In this document: piece after piece, positions 1 through 8,034 of the stretch
Layout: each line of letters opens with the position of its first letter
Numbering within the stretch: position 1 is the first letter of the stretch
Assembly (NCBI GenBank): GCA_030652035.1
Contig: JAUSBJ010000043.1
Coordinates: 1-61,335, forward strand
DNA length: 61,335 nt
Origin: Sulfurimicrobium sp.
Lineage (GTDB): Bacteria > Pseudomonadota > Gammaproteobacteria > Burkholderiales > Sulfuricellaceae
Reading direction: 5' to 3'
Translations under genes and position numbers: made by a program
Notes under the pieces: generated by a model
The model's database searches: none
The model's input: the letters and a program-made list of their open reading frames with translations, nothing else
Told to the model about the DNA's origin: nothing

Positions 1-1540
1 GTTTCAATCCTCGCCCGCCCCTGAGGGCGGGCGCTACGAGAGCGTTTCAGCACTAATGGCTCCATCCATGGGTTTCAATCCTCGCCCGCCCCTGAGGGCG
101 GGCGCTACGGTTGCCAACGGCGCTTCGTCGGCTGGCTGATACGTTTCAATCCTCGCCCGCCCCTGAGGGCGGGCGCTACGCTCGACCGCATGCGTTCGGC
201 CATCCGCACCAAAGTTTCAATCCTCGCCCGCCCCTGAGGGCGGGCGCTACAACATGCCGCCAATTATTCCGCCAGCCGTTCCGAGTTTCAATCCTCGCCC
301 GCCCCTGAGGGCGGGCGCTACCTTCATAGGCCTTTTTCATCAGGTCCAGCGATTCTTTGTTTCAATCCTCGCCCGCCCCTGAGGGCGGGCGCTACGGCCA
401 TTTCCGTGCCAGTAAAGCGGGCGCGGAAATGTTTCAATCCTCGCCCGCCCCTGAGGGCGGGCGCTACCGGACCCCACCAGTCCGCCGCTGGCTTTTTGCT
501 CGTTTCAATCCTCGCCCGCCCCTGAGGGCGGGCGCTACGTTCTGTTCCATTCCGTTCTCCTTGTTTGTAGTTGTTTCAATCCTCGCCCGCCCCTGAGGGC
601 GGGCGCTACCTGCGCGAATCAGCAAAGGCGAGGGCAGGGCGATGTTTCAATCCTCGCCCGCCCCTGAGGGCGGGCGCTACGTGGATGTCACATCAGATGG
701 CTACGGGCTCTCGGTGTTTCAATCCTCGCCCGCCCCTGAGGGCGGGCGCTACCAGGCGCCGCTATAAGTGCCGCAATACCTCCGATGTTTCAATCCTCGC
801 CCGCCCCTGAGGGCGGGCGCTACTGTCCATCCTTGCGGCCATCCCATCAACCACTCGTTTCAATCCTCGCCCGCCCCTGAGGGCGGGCGCTACAAGAAGT
901 CCATGTCGTTGCTCCTTCGTTATTGTTTGTTTCAATCCTCGCCCGCCCCTGAGGGCGGGCGCTACGTGCTGCTTGATTCACTTATCATCAACTAATCTTG
1001 TTTCAATCCTCGCCCGCCCCTGAGGGCGGGCGCTACCTTTATCCCGTTGCTCGTGTACATCATCAAGCTGGAGTTTCAATCCTCGCCCGCCCCTGAGGGC
1101 GGGCGCTACGCAAGGAAATCGTGGTAAAACAAAACGAGAACGAGTTTCAATCCTCGCCCGCCCCTGAGGGCGGGCGCTACATCTGCTTTCATTTTTTACC
1201 ACTCGATCATCATCAGTTTCAATCCTCGCCCGCCCCTGAGGGCGGGCGCTACAAGTCAATGCAGGTTCCAGAAGCGCAGATCGCCGGTTTCAATCCTCGC
1301 CCGCCCCTGAGGGCGGGCGCTACCAAGATCTGATTTAGCCTGGGCGGCCTGATGGCTGGTTTCAATCCTCGCCCGCCCCTGAGGGCGGGCGCTACCCCGC
1401 GACCTCCTGCACCTTCGGCCATAGCTGCTCAGTTTCAATCCTCGCCCGCCCCTGAGGGCGGGCGCTACTCGAATTTGAAAGAAAGCTGAATTTGCAAGTA
1501 AATGTTTCAATCCTCGCCCGCCCCTGAGGGCGGGCGCTAC
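1..1540 (-). CRISPR. Type I-C CRISPR array, 22 repeats, open on the left
   Basis: Twenty-two copies of a 37-base repeat start at 1, 72, 143, 214, 285, 359, 431, 502, 573, 644, 716, 787, 857, 929, 1000, 1073, 1144, 1216, 1287, 1359, 1432 and 1504, with 21 spacers of 33-37 bases. By eye all repeats are identical. On the plus strand the repeat begins GTTTCAATCC and ends GGGCGGGCGCTAC. Its centre is a nine-base stem (CGCCCGCCC / GGGCGGGCG) around a CTGA loop. Read on the minus strand it ends in ATTGAAAC, the usual I-C 3' end, so the array is transcribed leftward from the leader next to cas2; the newest spacer should be 1469-1503. The array starts at base 1 with a full repeat and must continue outside the window. 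Spacer origins cannot be judged from the sequence alone. Confidence 0.99.
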
Positions 1541-1721
1541 AGTACATCTGTAACTATTTGACTCCGGAGAAAAATCCGGAAAAAGGCCGCGAACCCTGAC
1601 TCGATGGCCGAATCAGCATTCGGGATGAATGTCAGGTTACAGAGAATAGTTTTTTTCCACAAGAGGTTACGCGATGCGCGAACCTGCCGGGTTTTTCCAT
1701 TTGCTTGGGGTTCGCGCATAT
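1541..1721 (-). promoter_or_regulatory. CRISPR leader with inverted repeat next to cas2
   Basis: This is the 181-base stretch between the end of cas2 and the first (leader-proximal) repeat. By position it is the leader that drives the array and guides spacer insertion. It contains a perfect ten-base inverted repeat, TGCGCGAACC at 1675-1684 and GGTTCGCGCA at 1709-1718, separated by 24 bases and ending three bases from the cas2 stop. A smaller hairpin, TCCGGAGAAAAATCCGGA, lies at 1562-1579. I see no open frame here worth calling. The leader role is inferred from position; the inverted repeat is seen directly. Confidence 0.75.
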
Positions 1722-2012
1722 TCAAACAATCAACGGGCCATCAAAGTCAACCGCATGGAAATTGCCATATTCTTTGACATAAAGCTCCACGGGTTCGATA
1801 AGCCGGTAGAGGCGGAGATTGTCTTCCTTCTCGTCAATCTCGACCAGCAATTGGCGCTCCAGCTCCTCATACTGCATCTGGTTGACCTTGCATTCGAACA
1901 CGGATTTTTGCACCCGCTGGCCGGTCCGTTCGCAGAGCTTCGCCACACGGCGCAGGCGCTTGCGCCCGGCGGCGGTTTCGGTGGAGACGTCGTAGGTGAC
2001 GATGATCAGCAT
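1722..2012 (-). CDS. cas2: CRISPR-associated endonuclease Cas2
   Basis: This 96-residue protein has the normal Cas2 length. It starts [11 protein letters not shown], where the first beta strand ends in the conserved Asp of the ferredoxin-like fold, followed by basic and aromatic residues typical of the family ([20 protein letters not shown]). Cas2 dimerises and bridges two Cas1 dimers to form the spacer-integration complex. The gene starts two bases after the cas1 stop and is the last gene of the cas operon, directly before the leader and array. The assignment is secure. Confidence 0.97.
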   Translation of the reverse strand: MLIIVTYDVSTETAAGRKRLRRVAKLCERTGQRVQKSVFECKVNQMQYEELERQLLVEIDEKEDNLRLYRLIEPVELYVKEYGNFHAVDFDGPLIV

Positions 2013-2014
2013 GC

Positions 2015-3049
2015 CTATTTCGTCAGGAAAGGCAGGTAAGCTTCCATCTCGCCACGAATGGCGCGCGCCATGAAGCGGGCCTGGAGCTGGGGAAGCAGGC
2101 CGATGGGGACCTTGGTTTCCAGCAGGGGATGGGTGATTTCCTCCTGCTTGCGTTCCTGGTAGGCGACGACGACCGTCTTGCGCGCATCACCATCCAGAGT
2201 GACGGCGCCGCCTTCCCGCTCCAGAAAATCCGCCGCGCCAATTTGTCCACGATTGATCAGCGTCAGGGCCAGGCGATCGGCCAGGATGGCGCGGAATTCT
2301 TCCATCAAATCCAGCGCCAGGGCTGCCCGGCCGGGTCGCACGGCATGGAGAAAGCCCAGTTGCGGGTCCAGGCCGACGCTCTCCAGGGCCGAGCGGCAGT
2401 CGTTCATGACCATCGAGTAGAGGAACGAGATCAAGGCATTGAAGCGGTCGCGCGGCGGGCGGCGGCTTCGGCCATCCATGGTGAAGGACTCGCGCGCGCT
2501 CTTGCGCACCAGTCTGGGCAACGCGGAAAAATAGACCTTCGCGGCATCGCCCTCGATGCCGCGAAGCTTGTCCAGATCCGATGCATGAGGCAGCTTGCGG
2601 ATGGAATGCGCAAGGGTTTCGGTGGCTTCATTCAGGCATTTTCCATCATCGGCATCGTCTGCCTCCCGCGCGCCGCGCTGCAACACCTGGCGGGCATTGC
2701 GCAATTTTCCGGCAATGACAGCCTGCGCGACATTCAGGGCAAACGCGCCATCCCCCGCAACGCGGTGCTGCGCCTGGCGCAACAGGATGTTGCCGCTCAC
2801 CGCGCCCTCCAGCCGCGCCTTGAAGCGCCCGTTGCGGTCCAGCAGCACCAGCGCGATGCCGGCGTCGGCGCAGCGGTGCATAGCGGACGGGGAAATCATC
2901 ACGTCGCCGAAGGTCACCACCGATCCGATGTGATGCAAGGGCACCTGCATTTTCTTCTCATGCTCCACGTCTATGCGCAGGGTGTCGTTGTCCAGATGCA
3001 GGTAGGCATTGGGCGTCATCACGTAGAGCGTGTTCAGTATTTGGCGCAT
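2015..3049 (-). CDS. cas1: CRISPR-associated integrase Cas1 (type I-C)
   Basis: Cas1 is the metal-dependent integrase that inserts new spacers at the leader end of the array. The 344-residue product begins [20 protein letters not shown], the usual I-C N-terminus, and has the central segment with [22 protein letters not shown] and the downstream acidic/His patch ([20 protein letters not shown]) that carries the metal site in this family. The start at 3049 was chosen because GGGGGA lies just upstream and the residues before it, in a longer open frame, do not look like Cas1. It sits 19 bases after cas4 and two bases before cas2. Confidence 0.97.
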   Translation of the reverse strand: MRQILNTLYVMTPNAYLHLDNDTLRIDVEHEKKMQVPLHHIGSVVTFGDVMISPSAMHRCADAGIALVLLDRNGRFKARLEGAVSGNILLRQAQHRVAGDGAFALNVAQAVIAGKLRNARQVLQRGAREADDADDGKCLNEATETLAHSIRKLPHASDLDKLRGIEGDAAKVYFSALPRLVRKSARESFTMDGRSRRPPRDRFNALISFLYSMVMNDCRSALESVGLDPQLGFLHAVRPGRAALALDLMEEFRAILADRLALTLINRGQIGAADFLEREGGAVTLDGDARKTVVVAYQERKQEEITHPLLETKVPIGLLPQLQARFMARAIRGEMEAYLPFLTK

Positions 3050-3068
3050 TCGTCCCCCGTGCCCAGCA

Positions 3069-3692
3069 TTATCGGGTATCCGGTTCAAACAGGGTTGCAC
3101 GCATGGCATGAACTTTTGCCTTGGCCGCCATGGCTTCCGGCTGGCAGATTTCCTTGAGGGAGCATTCGCGGCAGCGGGCGTCGTTCAGCGGGGCGGGCAG
3201 AACGCTGGATTCCAGCAGCGCGCGCACCGCCGCGGCGGTTTCTTCCACCTGGTGGCGCAGGGTTTCGGTGATATTCACTTCGCGGCGGCGGCGAGAGGCG
3301 TGGTGGTAGATCGCCCCTTTGGGCACGGGTTTTCCTGTCATTTCCTCAAGACACAGGGCTTGGGCGGCGAGTTGCAAGTCATCGTTGAGCCATTTCTTGC
3401 GCGCACCGTGCTTGTATTCCACTGGGTAGGGCGTGCCATCCACCAGGAATTCCACCACATCCGCCTTACCCACCAACCCAATCCGCTCGCACCACAGCGG
3501 CAAGGCGGTCTCCATGCGCCGCCCTTCCGCCATTTCATGGCGCACGGCATCCACTCGCTCATGCTCCGCCGTGCCACGAGAAGTGTGGATGTTATCTTCG
3601 AAATCGCCCTCCAAAAAAATCAATCCGCAGCGCCTGGGGCAATAGGCGTACTGGTTGAGGGCCGAAATGGCAATGGATTCGATGTCGACCAC
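3069..3692 (-). CDS. cas4: CRISPR-associated exonuclease Cas4 (type I-C)
   Basis: This is a 207-residue RecB-family nuclease of the short Cas4 type, which trims pre-spacers and helps select the PAM during adaptation. It shows an N-terminal Cys in QYAYCPRRCG, the nuclease core VEYKHG (the E-x-K part of PD-(D/E)xK), and a C-terminal cysteine cluster CRECSLKEIC near residues 180-190, as expected for the Fe-S cluster. It is the first adaptation gene of the operon and follows the HEPN gene by nine bases, so the toxin-antitoxin-like module directly abuts it. Confidence 0.96.
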   Translation of the reverse strand: MVDIESIAISALNQYAYCPRRCGLIFLEGDFEDNIHTSRGTAEHERVDAVRHEMAEGRRMETALPLWCERIGLVGKADVVEFLVDGTPYPVEYKHGARKKWLNDDLQLAAQALCLEEMTGKPVPKGAIYHHASRRRREVNITETLRHQVEETAAAVRALLESSVLPAPLNDARCRECSLKEICQPEAMAAKAKVHAMRATLFEPDTR

Positions 3693-3701
3693 GGCATTTT
3701 C

Positions 3702-4091
3702 CTATGCAGTGATCATCTGTTCGACATGAGCCAGTAATACACGCACGTTCTCGATCTCGGCGGCTCGGTCGATAGGCTCATCCAGCTCGGCAATCCCTTC
3801 TTCGTAGCGCGCCTGAACCGCGAATAGGGTGTACTGAACCAGCGGCCAAAACTTTTCCAACTCCGCACCCTGGTTCTCCAACAAAGCCAGCAACCGAGAT
3901 AGTTCATGTGTCATCGGGTAGACGGTGTCGCGGGCGCAGAGCCAGGCTTTCAGGGCTTTTTCAACCGCCTGCTGGATATGAAAACCGAAAATCTCATCGG
4001 CAAACAATGGATTGTCTTGCATCCCGACAAGCGCATTGAAATCCTTAAGCGCCATCCGCAACATCGAGCGGGCGTGTTCAAGGTCGGCCAT
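3702..4091 (-). CDS. HEPN-domain protein, toxin-like partner of MNT
   Basis: The 129-residue, largely helical protein has features of HEPN proteins (PF05168-like): the helix around HIQQAVEKALKAWL and the segment ARDTVYPMTHELSRLLALL. HEPN proteins paired with MNT nucleotidyltransferases usually act as RNase toxins whose partner neutralises or modifies them. The family's catalytic motif is normally R-x4-6-H; here Arg and His are separated by seven residues (R-DTVYPMT-H), so activity is uncertain. The gene overlaps the MNT gene by 14 bases and ends nine bases before cas4, inside the cas operon. It could instead be an inactive or regulatory HEPN protein. Family call good, role inferred. Confidence 0.88.
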   Translation of the reverse strand: MADLEHARSMLRMALKDFNALVGMQDNPLFADEIFGFHIQQAVEKALKAWLCARDTVYPMTHELSRLLALLENQGAELEKFWPLVQYTLFAVQARYEEGIAELDEPIDRAAEIENVRVLLAHVEQMITA

Positions 4092-4425
4092 GCAGCACCC
4101 TCCCCTCGCTGTAAGCCCTTCCGGCTACATGATTTGGCGAATTTTTCCAGTGATCGAATTCATCCCGGCTGTACAGGAGAATATCCTTGGAAACCGCCAG
4201 CCCCCTTAACGCCATGTATAAACGTGCCGCTTCCTTGCGGCGGCTGCGCTGGGGCGAGAACGGCTCGCTCTCCACCACCAGCAGGTCAACGTCGGAATCA
4301 AGCCGCGCATCGCCACGCGCCCGGGAGCCGAAGAGGATGATGGTCTCCGGGGAGACTTCTCGGACGATGGTTTCCACCATTTGTTGTAGCAGGGTTTCTT
4401 CATTACTGAATTGAGTTTCGGTCAC
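4078..4425 (-). CDS. MNT-type nucleotidyltransferase, antitoxin-like
   Basis: This is a minimal nucleotidyltransferase of 115 residues. The full active-site pattern is present near residues 33-47: [15 protein letters not shown], that is GS-x10-D-x-D, so it looks catalytically intact. In known MNT-HEPN pairs such enzymes neutralise the HEPN RNase, in studied cases by adding AMP to it. The start codon overlaps the cas7 stop as ATGA (4422-4425), and its own end overlaps the HEPN gene, so it is translationally coupled on both sides. A free-standing MNT-HEPN pair would normally have its own promoter; here the pair reads as part of the cas operon. Confidence 0.9.
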   Translation of the reverse strand: MTETQFSNEETLLQQMVETIVREVSPETIILFGSRARGDARLDSDVDLLVVESEPFSPQRSRRKEAARLYMALRGLAVSKDILLYSRDEFDHWKNSPNHVAGRAYSEGRVLHGRP

Positions 4426-5435
4426 TTCGCACTCTCCGTTTCCACCAAGCAGCCATTGTCATCGTCCCACGCCCAAAGTTCCACCCCCTTCGGCAGGCGG
4501 GAGGCATGAACGGCCACATCGTAATCCGGGAATGCGCGCGGCGAACCGTTCAGCCCCTCGCGATGACCAATTTCGATAATGGAGTTTCCGGCTTTGCGTT
4601 CAGGGGTGGAAAAATCCAGCAGCCGCTGGGCTGGCGCGCAGCCGAGCATGGCTTGACGCACGCGCTGGGTTTGATCGCTGTCGGTGCCGACATGCTTGAA
4701 CACGTACAGCCCCCGGCAGGACATCACCCCCTTGCTGGCCGAGCGGTCGTGATCCCACATGCCTTTCAGCGCATCCCACAGGTGGGCGAGGTCGTCGTCG
4801 GAAAAACCCGTGCCTGCCGCGAGATTGGCTGAAACGAAGCCTTTGGCGACGTAGAGGCCGTAGGGGATCAGCGATTTGCGGCCCATCGTGCGCAGCTTAT
4901 CTTCTTCCTGTTCGCCTTCCCATTTCTCGTAGTCCGCCGCGGTCTTGGCGCCGGAAACTTTTTCGGCTACGGCCATACGGGTAATCGACGCATCCATAGG
5001 CAGGATGGGGTCTACCGAACGCGAGAAAGCCACCTGCACCGGGCCACGCACTTGGCCTGCATTGGCTCCGGTGGACATGACCGCGCCGAAGGTGCGCACA
5101 TCGAAGAATTGTTGGCACATCCAGGCACGAGCATTTCCGACTTGCGCCCGATTTCCTCCCCCGGCGGGAGCGCCGCCGGTAGCTTCATGCGCTGCGGTAA
5201 TCGGCTTGTTCAGATTGGTGGCGTGCTCGATAAAGATGGCATTGGGCGCTTCATTGCCGAAGGCTACCTGAATGTAATTGCGCACCCGGCGCTTGATGGC
5301 CACGTCGGAAACCAGTCCGTGCATGTCTTCCGGGTCGATGCGGGGCGAGTTACCGGCATCCGGGTCGCCGTTGGGGTTGCCGTTTTCGCAATCGAAAAGA
5401 TAGAGGAATTCGTAGCGGTTTTGAATGGTGCTCAT
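4422..5435 (-). CDS. cas7: Cascade backbone subunit Cas7 (Csd2, type I-C)
   Basis: Cas7 forms the helical backbone that coats crRNA in the I-C interference complex. The 337-residue protein starts [20 protein letters not shown], followed by [14 protein letters not shown], the classic Csd2/Csh2 RAMP opening. It continues with [20 protein letters not shown], another strong family block. Its start overlaps the cas8c stop by four bases and its stop overlaps the MNT start by four bases, so it links the interference genes to the inserted module. Confidence 0.97.
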   Translation of the reverse strand: MSTIQNRYEFLYLFDCENGNPNGDPDAGNSPRIDPEDMHGLVSDVAIKRRVRNYIQVAFGNEAPNAIFIEHATNLNKPITAAHEATGGAPAGGGNRAQVGNARAWMCQQFFDVRTFGAVMSTGANAGQVRGPVQVAFSRSVDPILPMDASITRMAVAEKVSGAKTAADYEKWEGEQEEDKLRTMGRKSLIPYGLYVAKGFVSANLAAGTGFSDDDLAHLWDALKGMWDHDRSASKGVMSCRGLYVFKHVGTDSDQTQRVRQAMLGCAPAQRLLDFSTPERKAGNSIIEIGHREGLNGSPRAFPDYDVAVHASRLPKGVELWAWDDDNGCLVETESAK

Positions 5436-7252
5436 TGGTTTTCTCCCTGTACGGTTTCGTTGGTTTTCTTGCCGACACGCAGTGCGGCGAGTTGCTGGTA
5501 ATAGCCGAGGGCGAATAGTCCTTGACCGTTGAGGTCGAGAATGCGCGGTGCGCCGTCACCCAGGCGTCCCATCACATCGGCGATCTGGTTCTCGTACCAG
5601 TAGGCCAACCCGCCTTCGAGCTTGCCAAGATGGTTGCGGGCGTTGCTCGCCAAACGCCCGATAATCAGCCCCGGTGTCTGGCTGGCGGCAGCGTAGTAGC
5701 GCTGCACCACGCCCGCGCCCACATCGCCCAATGCGGCGCGTTGCAGATTGGAAAGGATGGCGAGCAGCCGCCCGCAATGGTAAGCAGGCGCGGGGTGTTC
5801 GGGGTTGAGATAGGCAGTCATGGTTTGGTCACCTCCTGGGTTGAGTCGAACGAAATAGGCTTTGATCAGCCCCATGCGGGCGTGGTTAAAAACTTCACGA
5901 CCATGTTCGTCTGGGGTAAATCTCTCTACGCGAAATTTGGCTAAAGCCTGTGCCATCAACGGTTGCGGGATAGGCAGGCGCTGCACCGCCGCTTTCCATA
6001 GCGTGGCGGCGGTAGGTGCGGGCAAGTCCTTGAGTTCGCGCACCAGCGCGCCGCATACCGCCATGAATTTGGGGTCACTGGCTTGCCCTTTGCCGTCGCG
6101 GGCAACGATGGCGAGGTCGGCAAACCAAGCCTCAACGTTACGCACCAAATCCTCGAAACGCCCTTCCATCCAGTCGCGCACCATTACCCGCCCGGATGCG
6201 CCGGAGAGTGTCAGCGCGTGGTAGCAGTTGTCGCCCAAATCGCTCCGCTCGCCGCTACGGATGGAATCAAGCAAGCGTCGCGCCGCCGCCTGTGCCGCCG
6301 CTTCGGTCTGTTCCGGCGATTCAAAGCCGTTCAGCCATTCCAGCGGGTCGTCGTCCTGGGCAATCTGTTCCTTGAACCAGTGAACCACCAGCGCGTTGGC
6401 GAGCTTGCGGGAATGGTTGCGTATCAAATCGTTGAGGCCATCCACGTATTTCTGGGCAGCCTCGGCGCTCATGGCGGCATTGGCCGATTGATCCAAACCG
6501 AAGGAGCCGAAAGCCGCCTTGTCGAAACCGACCATCACGTCGCCCGTACCCAAGCCGCCGACACCAGATAGCCCGGTGATCTTCGGGTGAGTGGGCAAGG
6601 GCTGAGTGGCCTCGCCTGTCAGCAAGCAGACCATCGCGCCGCGAGCAGCTTTGCTGCCGCTCGCGGCGGTGATGCCCTTTACGGGTATCGAGCCATCGCT
6701 GATGTTGCCGGAAGGAGTTGCGGATCCAGGCGAATCGCCACCCATGTCCGTATTGCGCCATTCGCGCCACCATGCCTGAACGGTTTTATCCTCACGCGGA
6801 TCAATACCCCCCACCCGCCAACCCAGCCAGTCAGCGGGCTTGGCTTTGTGTTGGGTCAGCACGTCGCGAAGTGCCGCAAGCCTAGCATCGTCTTCTAGCA
6901 TAGTCGCAAGAGGAATGAGTTCGGGAATCGCGCCCGAAGCCTTGCGCAGCATGTCCACGAAAAATCGGTGCTTCTCCTCGGCACCGGCTATTTTCTTGGC
7001 CTTTTCGTTGGCTTTGAACAGCAGAGCCACCGTTTGCACCGTTTCCACCAGAAAATGGGACTTGCCGCCTGCATTCATGCCGTGCATGTCCGGGCAACGG
7101 GCTTGCATCGCCCCGCGTTTGCCATCGCCCAGCGGCAACACATTGAGAAAGCGTCCATCGGAAGCCAGTTCAACGCACCAGCGCGCCTCGCGGGTTTTGA
7201 AGCCGGGTTCGGAGTCGAGTCCATTTCCGTAATCCATCAGTGCTTGCAACAT
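5432..7252 (-). CDS. cas8c: Cascade large subunit Cas8c (Csd1, type I-C)
   Basis: Cas8c is the large subunit that reads the PAM and starts R-loop formation; in I-C systems an internal start inside this gene can also give the small subunit (Cas11c). The 606-residue protein begins [10 protein letters not shown] and contains Csd1-like blocks such as ACLLTGE-like [21 protein letters not shown] and the later [21 protein letters not shown]. Length is normal for Csd1. It starts two bases after cas5 and overlaps cas7 by four. No internal start was tested here, so a Cas11c product is only an expectation from the family. Confidence 0.95.
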   Translation of the reverse strand: MLQALMDYGNGLDSEPGFKTREARWCVELASDGRFLNVLPLGDGKRGAMQARCPDMHGMNAGGKSHFLVETVQTVALLFKANEKAKKIAGAEEKHRFFVDMLRKASGAIPELIPLATMLEDDARLAALRDVLTQHKAKPADWLGWRVGGIDPREDKTVQAWWREWRNTDMGGDSPGSATPSGNISDGSIPVKGITAASGSKAARGAMVCLLTGEATQPLPTHPKITGLSGVGGLGTGDVMVGFDKAAFGSFGLDQSANAAMSAEAAQKYVDGLNDLIRNHSRKLANALVVHWFKEQIAQDDDPLEWLNGFESPEQTEAAAQAAARRLLDSIRSGERSDLGDNCYHALTLSGASGRVMVRDWMEGRFEDLVRNVEAWFADLAIVARDGKGQASDPKFMAVCGALVRELKDLPAPTAATLWKAAVQRLPIPQPLMAQALAKFRVERFTPDEHGREVFNHARMGLIKAYFVRLNPGGDQTMTAYLNPEHPAPAYHCGRLLAILSNLQRAALGDVGAGVVQRYYAAASQTPGLIIGRLASNARNHLGKLEGGLAYWYENQIADVMGRLGDGAPRILDLNGQGLFALGYYQQLAALRVGKKTNETVQGENQ

Positions 7253-7254
7253 GA

Positions 7255-8025
7255 CTATGGCCTCCCCGGCTTTTTCACCGCAGCACTGTCGAACGGCGGC
7301 ACTTCCAGTACGCCGTTACGAATATGAGCGTCGAACAGCGTGATAAAGGGGGTTTCATTACCCTTGACCGCATCCTTGCTCAGATCGAACACGTCGTAGA
7401 GCATGAAGCCCAGATGCTGATCCAAAGCAGCGGGTGGCTGAATATTTGCGCCCGGCGATTCGACATATTCAAAAAATGCGGGAAACTCGCGACAGCCGAA
7501 ATAAGGTTGCTGGAAGCATTTGCCCTGTTTGGCGCGGCGCTCGAACTGGCTGTTGAATTTGCCATAGTCATGGGCGAAGCCGGGCTTGGGAACGATTTGC
7601 GCGGTGAGGCGGTAGCGCACATTCTTGAGCGCCATCGTCTGGCGCTGGGTGCGACCTTTCTGGTCGGTGCCAAGTTCGTCTTTACCGCCATCCGCCCAGA
7701 TTGGCTGGGGCTGCTCGCGCCCTTCCATCCAAGCCTTTAGAGTGCGTTCCGCAGGCACTTTATCCTTGACCTCGTTGCGCCGCAGGGCAATATAGCGGGG
7801 CATTTCCAGCACTTCGATGCGCATCACTTGCCAGTGAAAGTAAGGTCGCATGACGCTTTCCCTGCCCTGCTTTTCGCGTATACCATCCCAGTAGATCGCA
7901 TCGAAAATGCCGCGTGCCGCCGACGGGGTTATAACCGGGTAGGAGAAACGTTCGACCTTCATTTCCGGGCGTGTAAAGCAGGCAAGGTCGCCCCAGACTT
8001 CCAAAGTGTGTATGCCGTTGGCCAT
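7255..8025 (-). CDS. cas5: crRNA-processing Cas5d (type I-C)
   Basis: In I-C systems Cas5d replaces Cas6: it cuts the repeat RNA 3' of the stem and stays on the crRNA 5' handle. The 256-residue protein starts with a RAMP strand (HTLEVWGDLACFTRPEMKVE) and then the SYPVITPSAARGIFDAIYWD block typical of Cas5d. No cas6 gene is present in the window, in keeping with this role. It lies nine bases after cas3 and two bases before cas8c. The long GC stem of the array repeat would be its substrate. Confidence 0.96.
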   Translation of the reverse strand: MANGIHTLEVWGDLACFTRPEMKVERFSYPVITPSAARGIFDAIYWDGIREKQGRESVMRPYFHWQVMRIEVLEMPRYIALRRNEVKDKVPAERTLKAWMEGREQPQPIWADGGKDELGTDQKGRTQRQTMALKNVRYRLTAQIVPKPGFAHDYGKFNSQFERRAKQGKCFQQPYFGCREFPAFFEYVESPGANIQPPAALDQHLGFMLYDVFDLSKDAVKGNETPFITLFDAHIRNGVLEVPPFDSAAVKKPGRP

Positions 8026-8034
8026 GCGCCCTCC

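Noticed and set aside
111..1510. Open frames across the repeat array
   Set aside because: They repeat the same translated repeat unit (for example FQSSPAPEGGRY) and are by-products of the CRISPR repeats, not genes.
1674..2039. Plus-strand frame overlapping cas2 and the leader
   Set aside because: It is antisense to the well-supported cas2 gene and has no family features.
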